NCBI GenBank assembly: GCA_900539655.1
Contig: UQCR01000006.1
Coordinates: 48,780-112,779, forward strand
Length of the DNA stretch: 64,000 nt
Direction: 5' to 3'
From: an uncultured Robinsoniella sp.
GTDB lineage: Bacteria > Bacillota > Clostridia > Lachnospirales > Lachnospiraceae
Shown: in pieces, positions 1-8,644 of the stretch
Layout: each line of letters begins with the position of its first letter
Position numbering within the stretch: the first letter of the stretch is position 1
Position numbers and translations under genes: made by a program
Notes under the pieces: generated by a model
What the model was told of the DNA's origin: nothing
The model's database searches: none
What the model saw: only the letters and a program-made list of their open reading frames with translations

Positions 1-717
1 GGCATTCTGATTTCCAGTTTCAATCAGATGGTTGATATGAATCATCAGTTATTTGAAGATATCACAAATGAGAAGAAGGAAAAGAGACGGTTAGAACTGG
101 CACTCCTTCAGGCTCAGATTAAACCGCATTTCCTATATAATACACTGGATACTATATTTTGCCTGAATAGTATGAAACGCCATGCGGACGCCAGCAGAAT
201 GATAAAGCTTCTGGCTGGATATTACCGCCTTGTTTTGAATAAAGGACTGGATTGGGTCGGGCTGGACCAGGAACTGGATGCATTGCAAAAGTATCTGGAC
301 ATCCAAACGGTCCGTTATCAGGATAGCCTAAGCTATTCTATTACCGTTCCTGAGGAATTAAGTGCATTACAAATTCCCAAATTAACCTTGCAGCCATTGG
401 TGGAAAATGCAATTTACCACGGAATCAAACCCCGAAACGGAAAGGGCCATATATTGATAACGGGAGAACTGGAAGAAGAGTGGGCTTATATCCGTGTGAT
501 TGATGATGGCATAGGCCTTAGTCAAGATAAATTTATGATGATATTATCAGGGGAACAACGTGAGACGGATTTAGAAAGTTTTGGGTTAAAAAACGTGTCG
601 GAACGTTTAAAGATTTTTTATGGAGAAGGTACCTGTATACAGTTAGAGGATACCCCCATTGGCACCTGCATAGTCTTGTGTATTAATCTAAAAAGGGGTG
701 ATGATCATGAACTATAA
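1..717 (+). CDS. YesM-type sensor histidine kinase, C-terminal part (5' end outside window)
   Basis: The reading frame is open from base 1, and the first residues (GILISSFNQM) look like the end of a HAMP linker, so the gene begins before the window. A coiled linker leads to a His_kinase domain with QAQIKPHFLYNTLD, where the H is the phosphoacceptor. A GHKL ATPase follows, with PLVENAIYHGI (N box) and DDGIGL (G box). This is the Clostridia/Bacillus YesM family, membrane kinases that usually sense carbohydrates or peptides with an AraC-type partner. The stop overlaps the start of the next gene, which encodes that partner. Confidence 0.9.
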   Translation, partial: GILISSFNQMVDMNHQLFEDITNEKKEKRRLELALLQAQIKPHFLYNTLDTIFCLNSMKRHADASRMIKLLAGYYRLVLNKGLDWVGLDQELDALQKYLDIQTVRYQDSLSYSITVPEELSALQIPKLTLQPLVENAIYHGIKPRNGKGHILITGELEEEWAYIRVIDDGIGLSQDKFMMILSGEQRETDLESFGLKNVSERLKIFYGEGTCIQLEDTPIGTCIVLCINLKRGDDHEL

Positions 718-2242
718 AGTGCTGTTGGTTGATGATGAAAGCATTTATCTGGATTATCTCAGCCAGATTATAGATTGGAATGCGGTGCATTGTACTATTT
801 GCGGATATGCAAAAGATGGGGAGGAAGCACTGGAGGCTATAAGAAAAGAAGTACCGGATATTATATTTATGGATATCAATATGTCCAGAATGAATGGGCT
901 TGAGGCATGTGAGGTAATAAAGTCATGGAACCCGGAAACACGGGTAATTATTATGACAGCTTATGATGAATTTTCTTTTGCACATCAGGCAATTAAGCTC
1001 AATGTCTTTGATTACCTTTTAAAACCTTTTGACGGAGAAGAACTGCAGGAGGCACTGTGCAAATGTATAGAAGACATTGAGAAATCAAAGGAAAATAAAC
1101 AGATGCAGCAGGAGTTATTCCTAAGGGGAATTATAGAATTCCAGCCTGATTTGGAGATTTCAAATGAGGAAATAGCTCAGACAAATTCGCCGTCACTTGT
1201 TACCATGATAAAAATAAGAAAGGGTTATGCAAATTATGATCTTTCTGTAATTAGGAACCTATTGAATCGTTATTTAAATGATACAGGCGTCGAGAACTTT
1301 TGCCTGAGAAATGATGGGAGCTGTATTACCCTTGTAAATGTATTGAATTCCAGTGACAGAACAATGGATGAATTGAAAAAGACCTATCATATGATTTTAA
1401 ATGATAAAGCAGCGTATATGCTTGAATCAGTTGCCATGGGGAATATTGTACCACGATTGGATCAATTACAGAATTCTTTTAAACAGGCACAGATGGTTTT
1501 TGAAAACATTATTAAGGTGAATGAAAAAATAGCCTGTTTTAATGATATACAGAATTTAAGCAAAGGAATTACTTTTTACAGTACGCAGGATGTAAACTTA
1601 CTTATAAAGTATTTTGAAATGAGAGAGTATGCAAAAGTAGATGCGATTATAGAAAAAATGTTTGGACTATCAGAAAACCAGATGTTTTCATTTCAATATG
1701 TAATTTCCATATATAATTCCCTTTCGATAGGTGTCCGTTCCTATTTTCATTATAATACAGAAAATCAGCTTTCGGATTATATGCAGACACAAGATAGTAT
1801 AATAACAGAATTAAAAGATTGTTTTTCCAGTCATCAGGTAAAAGATATTATTAAGAATTATGTATATGAAATGCTGACAGACTGTACTTATATACAGATT
1901 AGCAGTAAGAAAGAAATCCTGGTTACCAAAATTGAAAAATACTTACAGAGCCATTACAGTGAAGTGAATTTGTCGGTTAGTAATATAGCTGAAAATTTAT
2001 TTTTTGAAAACAGCTATATAAGAAGAGTTTTTAAGACCCAGACGGGCAGGACTATTATGCAGAGGCTAGAAGAGATTCGGATAGAAAAAGCGAAAGAATT
2101 ATTGCAGAATGATCAATACAGATGCAGTGAAATTGCTGAAATGATCGGATTTTCAGATCAGTTTTATTTTAGTAAACGTTTTAAGCTGTTCTGTAACTGT
2201 ACACCATCAGAATATCAGACAGGCGTTGTGCAAAGAAGGTAA
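707..2242 (+). CDS. YesN-type response regulator with AraC output domain
   Basis: The N-terminal receiver carries VDDE and the phosphoacceptor Asp in IIFMDINMSRMNG, with the conserved K in LLKPFDGEE. A central region of about 250 residues has no motif I recognise. The C-terminal ~100 residues are a double helix-turn-helix AraC domain (SEIAEMIGFSDQFYFSKRFK). The ATG at 707 is preferred over the upstream GTG because AGGGG at 694-697 is then well spaced. It overlaps the kinase stop, indicating translational coupling. It should control nearby transport or catabolic genes; the only candidate in the window is the next gene. Confidence 0.9.
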   Translation: MNYKVLLVDDESIYLDYLSQIIDWNAVHCTICGYAKDGEEALEAIRKEVPDIIFMDINMSRMNGLEACEVIKSWNPETRVIIMTAYDEFSFAHQAIKLNVFDYLLKPFDGEELQEALCKCIEDIEKSKENKQMQQELFLRGIIEFQPDLEISNEEIAQTNSPSLVTMIKIRKGYANYDLSVIRNLLNRYLNDTGVENFCLRNDGSCITLVNVLNSSDRTMDELKKTYHMILNDKAAYMLESVAMGNIVPRLDQLQNSFKQAQMVFENIIKVNEKIACFNDIQNLSKGITFYSTQDVNLLIKYFEMREYAKVDAIIEKMFGLSENQMFSFQYVISIYNSLSIGVRSYFHYNTENQLSDYMQTQDSIITELKDCFSSHQVKDIIKNYVYEMLTDCTYIQISSKKEILVTKIEKYLQSHYSEVNLSVSNIAENLFFENSYIRRVFKTQTGRTIMQRLEEIRIEKAKELLQNDQYRCSEIAEMIGFSDQFYFSKRFKLFCNCTPSEYQTGVVQRR

Positions 2243-2279
2243 TTTACACAATTAAAAAAAGGATTGCGGAGGAGAAAAC

Positions 2280-3353
2280 ATGCTATATTGTAACAATTGG
2301 GATAAGATAAAGGAACGTTATCAGGAGTATTGGGCTTTAGAAAATCATGACAGGCCCATATTGAGCATCCGTGCTCCTAAAAATTATACAGAGATGAGAG
2401 CGGCGGGTAATCATTCTACTTTAAAAGAACGATGGATGGATACAGAATATATGATCAAGAGTAATAATTGGGAAATGCAGAATACTTATTACGGAGGAGA
2501 GGCATTTCCGGCATTGAATCCAAATCTGGGACCAGATTATTTTGCAGCTTGTTATGGTACGGAACTTGCTTTTGGAGAGGATACCAGTTGGTCCATTCCA
2601 TTTTTGAGTGATGAAAATGTTGAGGAATATCATGGATTTTTACTTCAGAACCAAAATGAGTACTACCGGAAAATGGTAGAAATGACAAAAGCTGCAGTAG
2701 AAGATGGAAAAGATAAATACTTAGTAGGCATTACTGATATACATCCGGGGCTGGATGGTTTGGTTTCCATGCGCGGTCCACAGGAACTCTGCATAGATAC
2801 TTTGGATAATCCCGACTTTATCAAAAAAGGTGTGATGGATCTTCTTGATGGATTTAAACAGGTATATGAAGAGTTGTATGATTTAACCACTACCTATCAA
2901 AAAGGTTGCACTAACTGGATGGGAATATGGCATGAAAAAAGATGGTATCCTACCTGCTGTGATTTTTCCTGTATGATTTCAGAGAAGATGTATGAAGAAC
3001 TGGTAGTGGAAGAACTGGAAGAAGAACTGAATTTCTTAGATGCCAGCATCTATCATCTGGACGGACCAGATGCACTGAAACATTTAGACCGTCTGTTGAA
3101 AATTGATCAATTAAAAGGTATCCAATGGGTATATGGTGCCGGACAGCCTGGGGCATCTCACTGGATGGATGTTTTGCACAAAATCCAGGATGCAGGAAAA
3201 ATGATTCAGATCGAGGTAAGGCCAGAGGAATTAAAGGTGCTGTTAGAAAATTTGAGACCGGAAGGCGTAATGTATACAATAAATGCTAATTCTCAGGAAG
3301 AGGCGGAAAACTTGCTTAAAATGGCGAATGCATATCAGAAGAAGTTTTATTAG
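2280..3353 (+). CDS. Uroporphyrinogen decarboxylase-like (URO-D superfamily) protein
   Basis: The 357-residue protein starts 37 bp after the AraC regulator, behind GGAGGAG. The stretch GITDIHPGLDGLVSMRGPQE followed by LCIDTLDNPDF resembles the URO-D/methylcobalamin:CoM methyltransferase superfamily, where MxGPxEL and a following D-x-P are typical. Residues near YHLDGPDALKHL and the GIQWVYGAG strand also fit a TIM-barrel of that type. Clostridial proteins of this kind have been annotated as trimethylamine-corrinoid or URO-D-like; the true substrate is unknown. No corrinoid protein lies next to it here, so a methyltransferase role is inference. Confidence 0.55.
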   Translation: MLYCNNWDKIKERYQEYWALENHDRPILSIRAPKNYTEMRAAGNHSTLKERWMDTEYMIKSNNWEMQNTYYGGEAFPALNPNLGPDYFAACYGTELAFGEDTSWSIPFLSDENVEEYHGFLLQNQNEYYRKMVEMTKAAVEDGKDKYLVGITDIHPGLDGLVSMRGPQELCIDTLDNPDFIKKGVMDLLDGFKQVYEELYDLTTTYQKGCTNWMGIWHEKRWYPTCCDFSCMISEKMYEELVVEELEEELNFLDASIYHLDGPDALKHLDRLLKIDQLKGIQWVYGAGQPGASHWMDVLHKIQDAGKMIQIEVRPEELKVLLENLRPEGVMYTINANSQEEAENLLKMANAYQKKFY

Positions 3354-3386
3354 TTCATGCAGCTTCAATAATTAAACTCTATGATC

Positions 3387-3416
3387 AGACAGAACTGTTA
3401 TAGTTCTGTCTCATTT
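3387..3416 (+). terminator. Rho-independent terminator after the URO-D-like gene
   Basis: AGACAGAACT at 3387-3396 pairs perfectly with AGTTCTGTCT at 3402-3411 across a 5-nt loop. It is followed by CATTTT, so the T tract is weak. Confidence 0.6.
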
Positions 3417-3428
3417 TATGTGCAAGCA

Positions 3429-3476
3429 GAAAATAAAGCAGAAAATGAAACCGAAGATGAAACGGAAGATGAAACG
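3429..3476 (+). repeat. Four 12-bp tandem units (GAARATGAAACG-like)
   Basis: Units at 3429, 3441, 3453 and 3465 are GAAAATAAAGCA, GAAAATGAAACC, GAAGATGAAACG and GAAGATGAAACG; the last two are identical. In one frame they read Glu-Asp/Asn-Glu-Thr repeats and run into a stop at once. They lie in the 257-bp gap 3354-3610, which otherwise holds only the terminator. They could be the remnant of an acidic protein tail. Confidence 0.5.
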
Positions 3477-3610
3477 GTAAAATGAACATTCATCAATAGA
3501 CATTGTTTACCGGATATATTAGAATGGTTATAGATGAGGTACATAGACAAACCAACGGCCTTAAAATAAGCTGCCGATAATATGTAGATATGGATTGAAA
3601 AGGAGAAGTT

Positions 3611-4390
3611 ATGACCAATAAAGAAATCATGGAAAAAGCCATGCTGCAATCAGCCATAGACCTGAATTGCAGTGCAGAGGATTTTATGCAGAAAAACAAT
3701 AGAGTTGTTATTTCTAAAGTAAACAATAATGCCAGGCGATATCTGGAACTGCCATTTTTTAGTAATTTAGTTTCGTATGGAAATAATATTGTGGCTTCTG
3801 TTGACGATAGAGTAAAAGATTTTGTTGCCAATTATATCAATCGCTTTCCACGGGAGCACTGCTTTGAAACGCCGGCTATCCATGTGCTTTCAAAAGAGTT
3901 TGATAAATATGGTAAGGCACTTTGCTATATGGCTGAATATTTTTTGCCTGATGTGGACAGGGTGGCAGAACTGCCTTGTAAATATGAAATCCGTATCCTG
4001 GAGCAGAAGGATTTTACAGATCTTTATATATCAGCATGGAGCAATGCCCTATGTGAGAAAAGAAAGCATCTGGATGTGCTGGCTGCGGCAGCTTTTGATA
4101 AAGGAAAAATGATTGGTATGGCGGGATGTTCTGCAGACTGCGATACGATGTGGCAGATCGGCATCGATGTTTTGCCTGATTATCGGAAAGGGGGCATTGC
4201 CTCGGCTCTGACAAGCAGGCTGGCGATGGAGGTATTGAATCGCGGCAAGGTGCCATTTTATTGTGCGGCGTGGTCCAACATCGGCTCTGTCCGTAATGCA
4301 ATAAGAAGTGGATTTCGACCTGCCTGGGTGGAACTGACAGCCATTGATAAAAAAAAGATGGAGGAGATGTTAGAGTATAGAGAACAGTAG
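3611..4390 (+). CDS. GNAT family N-acetyltransferase
   Basis: AAGGAG ends 6 bp before the ATG. The first ~125 residues form a helical N-terminal region without a motif I recognise. The C-terminal half is a GNAT fold, with IGIDVLPDYRKGGIASAL giving the acetyl-CoA pyrophosphate loop (R-x-x-G-x-A). The end, SNIGSVRNAIRSGFRPAWVEL, matches the usual final strand-helix where GNATs show N-x-x-S...A-x-x-x-GF. The acceptor substrate cannot be read from sequence. The gene stands between two small unlinked genes. Confidence 0.8.
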   Translation: MTNKEIMEKAMLQSAIDLNCSAEDFMQKNNRVVISKVNNNARRYLELPFFSNLVSYGNNIVASVDDRVKDFVANYINRFPREHCFETPAIHVLSKEFDKYGKALCYMAEYFLPDVDRVAELPCKYEIRILEQKDFTDLYISAWSNALCEKRKHLDVLAAAAFDKGKMIGMAGCSADCDTMWQIGIDVLPDYRKGGIASALTSRLAMEVLNRGKVPFYCAAWSNIGSVRNAIRSGFRPAWVELTAIDKKKMEEMLEYREQ

Positions 4391-4446
4391 AACGGCAAAT
4401 AATAAAAAGAATCATCATTGATAGAAAGAGGAAAAAAGTAAGCGAT

Positions 4447-4695
4447 ATGGAAAATGAAAACCAAAAGCAGGGGCAAAACCGCTTCCTGGAATTTATTATG
4501 GAGCGGGTGGAACCCGGAAGTGAAGAAGAGGCAAAAGGTCTTCTTACGGACAGTTTTTATAGAATGGATCAGGGTAAGCTGACAAAGGAATACCTGGAGG
4601 AATTTATGCCAAAGCTGTTATTACTGTTAAAAGAAGAATATATTGAAGAAGTAACACGTGTTATGGTAGACTTCAATTCCAGAAATGTGAATTAG
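4447..4695 (+). CDS. Small acidic hypothetical protein, 82 residues
   Basis: The gene starts 56 bp after the GNAT gene, behind a purine-rich AGAGGAAAAAAG stretch. The protein is soluble, charged and predicted helical (many E, K, L), with no cysteines or membrane segment. I do not recognise the family. A strong terminator directly follows the stop, which supports a real transcript end and hence a real gene. Confidence 0.65.
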   Translation: MENENQKQGQNRFLEFIMERVEPGSEEEAKGLLTDSFYRMDQGKLTKEYLEEFMPKLLLLLKEEYIEEVTRVMVDFNSRNVN

Positions 4696-4707
4696 TGTTT
4701 GATATGA

Positions 4708-4758
4708 AAATCCCGGAAGCAGACAGTGTCAATGTTTTTCTGTCTGCTTTCGGGATTT
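4708..4758. terminator. Bidirectional rho-independent terminator
   Basis: An 18-bp stem (4708-4725 with 4741-4758, one G-T pair) encloses a 15-nt loop. It is flanked by A-rich sequence on the left and T-rich on the right, so it can stop both the plus-strand gene ending at 4695 and the minus-strand gene ending at 4778. Confidence 0.85.
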
Positions 4759-4777
4759 CTACTTTCTGGTTGCCTTC

Positions 4778-5164
4778 TTAAACTTCTGTTTTCCAAAATC
4801 CATGCAGATTACAATAAGCATAAGCTGCAATGGCTTCGTCGCCATCGGCTAATACAAAGTTCGCCACAGGTTCACAGGTTGGGCAGAGATTGATTCTCTG
4901 ACAGCCTTTTTTAGTCTGCAGATACACCCATGCAATGCTGTGTTCTTCTGTCATGGGATGATAAATACTGCCAACCTTGACGGTTACCTGATTTCCGTTA
5001 ATTTCAATAATAGGAAGATGTTTTTCGGAAGCCCCCTCAGATGTATTGGGTTTTAATTCCGTAAAATCCTGACAGGTACAAGATGAGGTGGGATTGCCAG
5101 GACTGATTACTTCCAGGACGAGATGGTTTTCTTTATCGATGATAAATTTTGGCTCTAAATGCAT
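4778..5164 (-). CDS. Superoxide reductase (desulfoferrodoxin/neelaredoxin family)
   Basis: This reduces superoxide to peroxide in the cytosol without making oxygen, which suits an anaerobe. The catalytic Fe(His)4Cys ligands are visible: KHLP, then the HPMTEEHS pair of histidines, and CNLHGFWK at the C-terminus giving Cys and His. The N-terminal desulforedoxin iron centre (CxxC...CC) is not present in its usual form. Only CTC near residue 30 remains, so it is closer to a one-iron enzyme with a leader region. The start follows a GGAGG ribosome site. Confidence 0.85.
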   Translation of the reverse strand: MHLEPKFIIDKENHLVLEVISPGNPTSSCTCQDFTELKPNTSEGASEKHLPIIEINGNQVTVKVGSIYHPMTEEHSIAWVYLQTKKGCQRINLCPTCEPVANFVLADGDEAIAAYAYCNLHGFWKTEV

Positions 5165-5271
5165 GTTGGTTCCTCCAATTAATTATTTTTCCATATTTAT
5201 CTTTGCCATAAATAAATATCTTATGTATCAAAGCATGTTTTTAATTGATGACAGGAGTTTTCTATATTCCC

Positions 5272-5300
5272 TTGGCAAATCAGTCAGAATATCTTATAAT
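5272..5300 (+). promoter_or_regulatory. Sigma-A promoter for the acetyltransferase gene
   Basis: TTGGCA at 5272-5277, a 17-bp spacer and TATAAT at 5295-5300. Transcription would begin near 5307, leaving a leader of about 140 nt before the gene. Confidence 0.75.
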
Positions 5301-5376
5301 GTGTAGCATAAATATAATTTGAAAATTTAGAGTCATGCTTGACAGAAACTGGAAAAGTTTAAGGGGGCGAAGCTGG

Positions 5377-5427
5377 GTGAAACGCTGTATTGCAGAAACT
5401 GGAATGGAAAAAGAGAAGACCCGATAA
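5377..5427 (+). CDS. Possible 16-residue leader peptide upstream of the acetyltransferase
   Basis: A GTG codon sits 9 bp after AGGGGG and opens a 16-codon frame (VKRCIAETGMEKEKTR) ending at TAA. It lies wholly within the leader between the promoter at 5272-5300 and the acetyltransferase start, 19 bp before that start. Inducible antibiotic-resistance genes often carry such leader peptides, whose ribosome stalling frees the next ribosome site. No clear masking hairpin could be drawn, so this is a candidate only. Confidence 0.3.
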   Translation: MKRCIAETGMEKEKTR

Positions 5428-5446
5428 TATAACAGGAGGATTTGAA

Positions 5447-6082
5447 ATGACTATTCCAGTAAATAAAAAATATCCAAGAAGTAATGATAATGAAACCGTG
5501 TATTTAGATCAGGTGGTATCAAACCCCAATATCAAAGTGGGAAAATACACCATCTATAATGATTTTGAAAAGGATCCTGCAGATTTTGAAAAAAACAATG
5601 TTTTGTACCACTATCCGATTAATCAGGACCGGCTGGTTATTGGTAAATTCTGTTCCATTGCCTGTGGAGCCAGGTTTTTGTTCACCAGTGCCAATCATGC
5701 CATGGGGTCTCTTGCGAATCATACATTTCCTATCTTTTTTGAAGAATGGGATTTGAAGAAGGAAAATGTGAGGGACGCCTGGGATAACAAGGGAGATATT
5801 GTGATTGGAAATGATGTCTGGATCGGATATGATGCGATTATTATGGCAGGCGTTCATATTGGTGACGGAGCAGTAATTGGAACCAGAGCAGTAGTGACCA
5901 AAGATGTGCCCCCCTATACAATCGTGGGCGGAGTTCCGGCAAGAAAGATTAAAATGCGCTTCGACAGCGAGACAGTGGATGAGCTGCTAAGATTAAAATG
6001 GTGGGATTGGACAAGTGAAAAAATAAAGAAAAATCTGCCTTTGATCATGAGCGGAGAAATAAACGGACTGAAGGAATTATGA
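5447..6082 (+). CDS. Hexapeptide xenobiotic acetyltransferase (Vat/CatB type)
   Basis: A 211-residue acetyl-CoA-dependent O-acetyltransferase of the XAT class, which modifies streptogramin A or chloramphenicol. Visible family marks are VLYHYPINQDRLVIGKFCSI, the SANHAMG loop with the catalytic His, and hexapeptide left-handed-helix repeats (IVIGNDVWIGYDAIIMAGVH). PYTIVGGVPARKIKMRF and the LKWWDW tail also fit. The ATG at 5447 follows AGGAGG; longer starts lack one. Substrate is not decided by sequence, and chromosomal relatives often act on unknown sugars or thiols. Confidence 0.85.
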   Translation: MTIPVNKKYPRSNDNETVYLDQVVSNPNIKVGKYTIYNDFEKDPADFEKNNVLYHYPINQDRLVIGKFCSIACGARFLFTSANHAMGSLANHTFPIFFEEWDLKKENVRDAWDNKGDIVIGNDVWIGYDAIIMAGVHIGDGAVIGTRAVVTKDVPPYTIVGGVPARKIKMRFDSETVDELLRLKWWDWTSEKIKKNLPLIMSGEINGLKEL

Positions 6083-6100
6083 ATGTTAATAAATAGCAGA

Positions 6101-6160
6101 AATGAATAAAAGAATGAATAAAATGAATGAAAAAATAAATGAAAAATGAATGAAAAAATG
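6101..6160 (+). repeat. Degenerate AATGAATAAA / AATGAAAAA low-complexity repeats
   Basis: About seven degenerate copies of a 9-10 bp AATGAATAAA-like unit fill the spacer between the acetyltransferase and the nucleotidyltransferase. They add several spurious ATG codons in two frames ahead of the true start. Confidence 0.6.
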
Positions 6161-6178
6161 TATGGAAAGGAGATTTGT

Positions 6179-7216
6179 GTGGCAGCCATGAACTTTAAAA
6201 AACTGATACATACGCCGGAGTATGATTTTCTCTGGCAGGACGAGCATCTGGGGGAAAACCTGATTCTCCTTTCTGTTGCCGGAAGTTATGCTTACGGTAC
6301 AAATAATGAATTCAGTGATTATGATATCCGCGGGATTGCGGTCAATCGTAAATCAGACCTGATTGGTCTTGGAAGTTATGATCAATATGTAGACAGTAAA
6401 ACCGATACGACCATTTACACTTTCAATAAGATTATAAAATTATTAATGGACTGCAATCCCAATACCTGCGAAATGCTGGGATTAAAGGAGGAGCATTATC
6501 TGTATTTGTCACCAATAGGGCAGGAATTGCTGGATCATAAAAAGTTATTTTTATCTAAACGTGCCATTCATTCCTTTGGCGGCTATGCCGGACAGCAGCT
6601 GAGGCGCCTTCAAAATGCACTTGCCAGGGATACAATGCCCCAGGCTGAAAAAGAACAGCATATATTGCGTTCTGTAGAAAACTCCATGTACAATTTCAAA
6701 GAACGTTATGCAAAGTTTGCAAATGGCAGCCTGAACATATATCTGGATCAGGCGGTAAATCCGGAATTTGAGCAGGAGATATTCATGGATGCCCATTTCA
6801 CCCACTATCCATTAAGAGATTACCGCAATATCTGGTGTGAGATGAACAATGTGGTGAAAGAGTATGACAAGATCGGGAAACGTAATCATAAAAAGGATGA
6901 GGCGCATCTGAATAAACATGCGATGCATCTGCTTCGCCTCTTCATGATGGCAATTGATATCCTGGAAAAAGAAGAGGTCTGTACTTACCGTGAAAAAGAG
7001 CATGATCTGCTTATGAGTGTAAGAAACGGGGCATTTCAAAGAGAAGACGGCATGTATCGGGATGAGTTTTATGATATTTTGGCGGATTATGAAAAGCGTC
7101 TGGATGATGCGGCAAAGAACACTTCTTTACCGGATGAGCCGGATAAAAAGAAAATTGAAGATTTCGTCATGAGTGTGAATGAACGAGTGATCAGAGGCTG
7201 TGTAAAGTTGAAATAA
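6179..7216 (+). CDS. YcgL/COG3541-type nucleotidyltransferase
   Basis: The DNA polymerase beta-type nucleotidyltransferase signature is clear: GSYAYGT followed by SDYDIRG, giving the GS and DxD metal-binding residues. The rest is a helical region with YNFKERYAKF and HLNKHAMHLLRLFMMA, as in the stand-alone family represented by B. subtilis YcgL, whose substrate is unknown. The GTG at 6179 is chosen because AGGAG ends 6 bp upstream; an in-frame ATG at 6146 lies before the ribosome site. It is a single gene with its own terminator. Confidence 0.75.
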   Translation: MAAMNFKKLIHTPEYDFLWQDEHLGENLILLSVAGSYAYGTNNEFSDYDIRGIAVNRKSDLIGLGSYDQYVDSKTDTTIYTFNKIIKLLMDCNPNTCEMLGLKEEHYLYLSPIGQELLDHKKLFLSKRAIHSFGGYAGQQLRRLQNALARDTMPQAEKEQHILRSVENSMYNFKERYAKFANGSLNIYLDQAVNPEFEQEIFMDAHFTHYPLRDYRNIWCEMNNVVKEYDKIGKRNHKKDEAHLNKHAMHLLRLFMMAIDILEKEEVCTYREKEHDLLMSVRNGAFQREDGMYRDEFYDILADYEKRLDDAAKNTSLPDEPDKKKIEDFVMSVNERVIRGCVKLK

Positions 7217-7229
7217 ATAATTGGCAGAA

Positions 7230-7272
7230 CGCCTGCTTCATTGCAAGATAAGCAATGGGGCAGGCGCTTTTT
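7230..7272 (+). terminator. Rho-independent terminator
   Basis: CGCCTGCTTCATTGC (7230-7244) pairs with GCAATGGGGCAGGCG (7252-7266) using two G-T pairs, followed by CTTTTT. Confidence 0.8.
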
Positions 7273-7280
7273 CCATGCTG

Positions 7281-8501
7281 CTAAGGAATCCTAAGCTTTT
7301 GTCCAACTAAAATCAATCCGGGATTGGATATATGATTTTCGGAAACAAGAGCACTGATTGTGGTATGGTATCTGATCGCAATTGCCCAGAGCGTATCACC
7401 GGCTTTAACGGTATACCACTGAACCGGATTTTGAGAAATACAATTGGGCTTGCAGGGAATTTTAAGTTTTTCCCCAGGAAAGATCAGATTCTCATTTTGA
7501 AGCTGATTCAGCCTTACAATTTCACCGATACTGGTATGATACTGGTGTGCGATTGCCCAGAGCGTATCTCCCGGTTTTACCGAATAAGTCAGGTAAGTCT
7601 GGTCAGACGGAGTATTATCCTCTATGGGGATGCGCAGAATCTGACCCGGATAGATGAGGCTTGGGTCTGACAGTGCGTTTTCATTTGCAATCGCTGTTAT
7701 ACTGGTATGATAGAGATGGGCAATATTCCAAAGGTTATCTCCTGGCTTTACCTCATAATCCACATAAGAAGTAGAGGGGTTTTGCGGGGGCGAAACAGGA
7801 GTAACCGTTCCGCTGCCGTTTAAAAAGATGCCATCGGTAAAATAGTCCAGATCCACAGCCGTACTGATTCCCGGTACGCTGCCGTTATCCGAGTACTGCC
7901 AGCCCACCCAGAAACTCCAATTTGAAGTGTCGGAAGGAGAGGACACACCGTATTCCGCCACCCAGAGGGGGTAGTTGGTAACGGCTCCGCTAAATGAGTA
8001 GCCTGCATTGTAGGAATCGCTGTAGACTACGGCTTTTTTGCCGCTTAACTGTTCCACGGTCTGTATAAATGCTAATCCAATGGCATTTATTTCTGTATCG
8101 GTGAGATATTGGAGATCTTCAAAATCCATTGCCAGCCGGCAGTCAAAATCTTTGCCCGAAATAGTATTTACAAAAAATTGTGCCTGGTACTGAGCCTGGG
8201 AAATGCTTCTTGCCGTTACATAATGGTAAAAGCCAATGGACAGTCCGGCTGCAGATGCTTTACGGTAATTGTCCTCAAATTTAGGATCAATATAATCCCC
8301 TCCCAGACTGGAACGAATATAAACGATCTGAATACCGGAGTCAGCAACCTGCTCAAAGTCAATGTCTTCCTGATAAAAGCTCACGTCAATGCCACGGTAA
8401 AGCGGATGTGACGAAGGAGGAATCGCAGAGACCATAAAAACAGGAAAGAGGGAAAAAAGAAGCACTATTGATAAGAGAACGGATAAAATTTTCTTAAGCA
8501 T
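7281..8501 (-). CDS. Secreted GH25 lysozyme with three LysM domains
   Basis: MLKKILSVLLSIVLLFSLFP is a signal peptide. A GH25 muramidase domain follows, from YRGIDVSFYQ with the catalytic acids in AMDFED to DLDYFTDG. Three LysM peptidoglycan-binding repeats then occupy the C-terminal ~150 residues, each with a [VS]K[PA]GD[NT]LW[NA]IA core. It should cleave the MurNAc-GlcNAc bond outside the cell. The start at 8501 follows AAAGGAGG; the frame upstream of it is in the spacer. Likely role: wall remodelling or spore/cell lysis. Confidence 0.9.
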   Translation of the reverse strand: MLKKILSVLLSIVLLFSLFPVFMVSAIPPSSHPLYRGIDVSFYQEDIDFEQVADSGIQIVYIRSSLGGDYIDPKFEDNYRKASAAGLSIGFYHYVTARSISQAQYQAQFFVNTISGKDFDCRLAMDFEDLQYLTDTEINAIGLAFIQTVEQLSGKKAVVYSDSYNAGYSFSGAVTNYPLWVAEYGVSSPSDTSNWSFWVGWQYSDNGSVPGISTAVDLDYFTDGIFLNGSGTVTPVSPPQNPSTSYVDYEVKPGDNLWNIAHLYHTSITAIANENALSDPSLIYPGQILRIPIEDNTPSDQTYLTYSVKPGDTLWAIAHQYHTSIGEIVRLNQLQNENLIFPGEKLKIPCKPNCISQNPVQWYTVKAGDTLWAIAIRYHTTISALVSENHISNPGLILVGQKLRIP

Positions 8502-8589
8502 ATAACCTCCTTTGCAAAGTTTTTGCTTTATGATAATATATGGTACAAGAAAATAATTGTTATGGAAAAAGTAATAGAAAAAGTTATAG

Positions 8590-8624
8590 AAAAGCACCCG
8601 GGTCAAAATAGTCCGGATGCTCTT
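8590..8624 (-). terminator. Minus-strand terminator after the 53-residue gene
   Basis: On the minus strand AGCATCCGG (8621-8613) pairs with CCGGGTGCT (8601-8593), one G-T pair, followed by a TTTT run. Confidence 0.65.
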
Positions 8625-8644
8625 TCAGAAAGCTATATGAATAT

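Noticed and set aside
3418..3480. Short frame over the 12-bp repeats (MCKQKIKQKMK...) as a gene
   Set aside because: No ribosome site, and the composition is explained by the repeat itself.
6083..6160. AATGAA repeats as a CRISPR array or att site
   Set aside because: Units are about 10 bp, degenerate and without spacers.
7332..8411. Plus-strand frames opposite the lysozyme gene
   Set aside because: They mirror the LysM and GH25 coding repeats and show no start signals.
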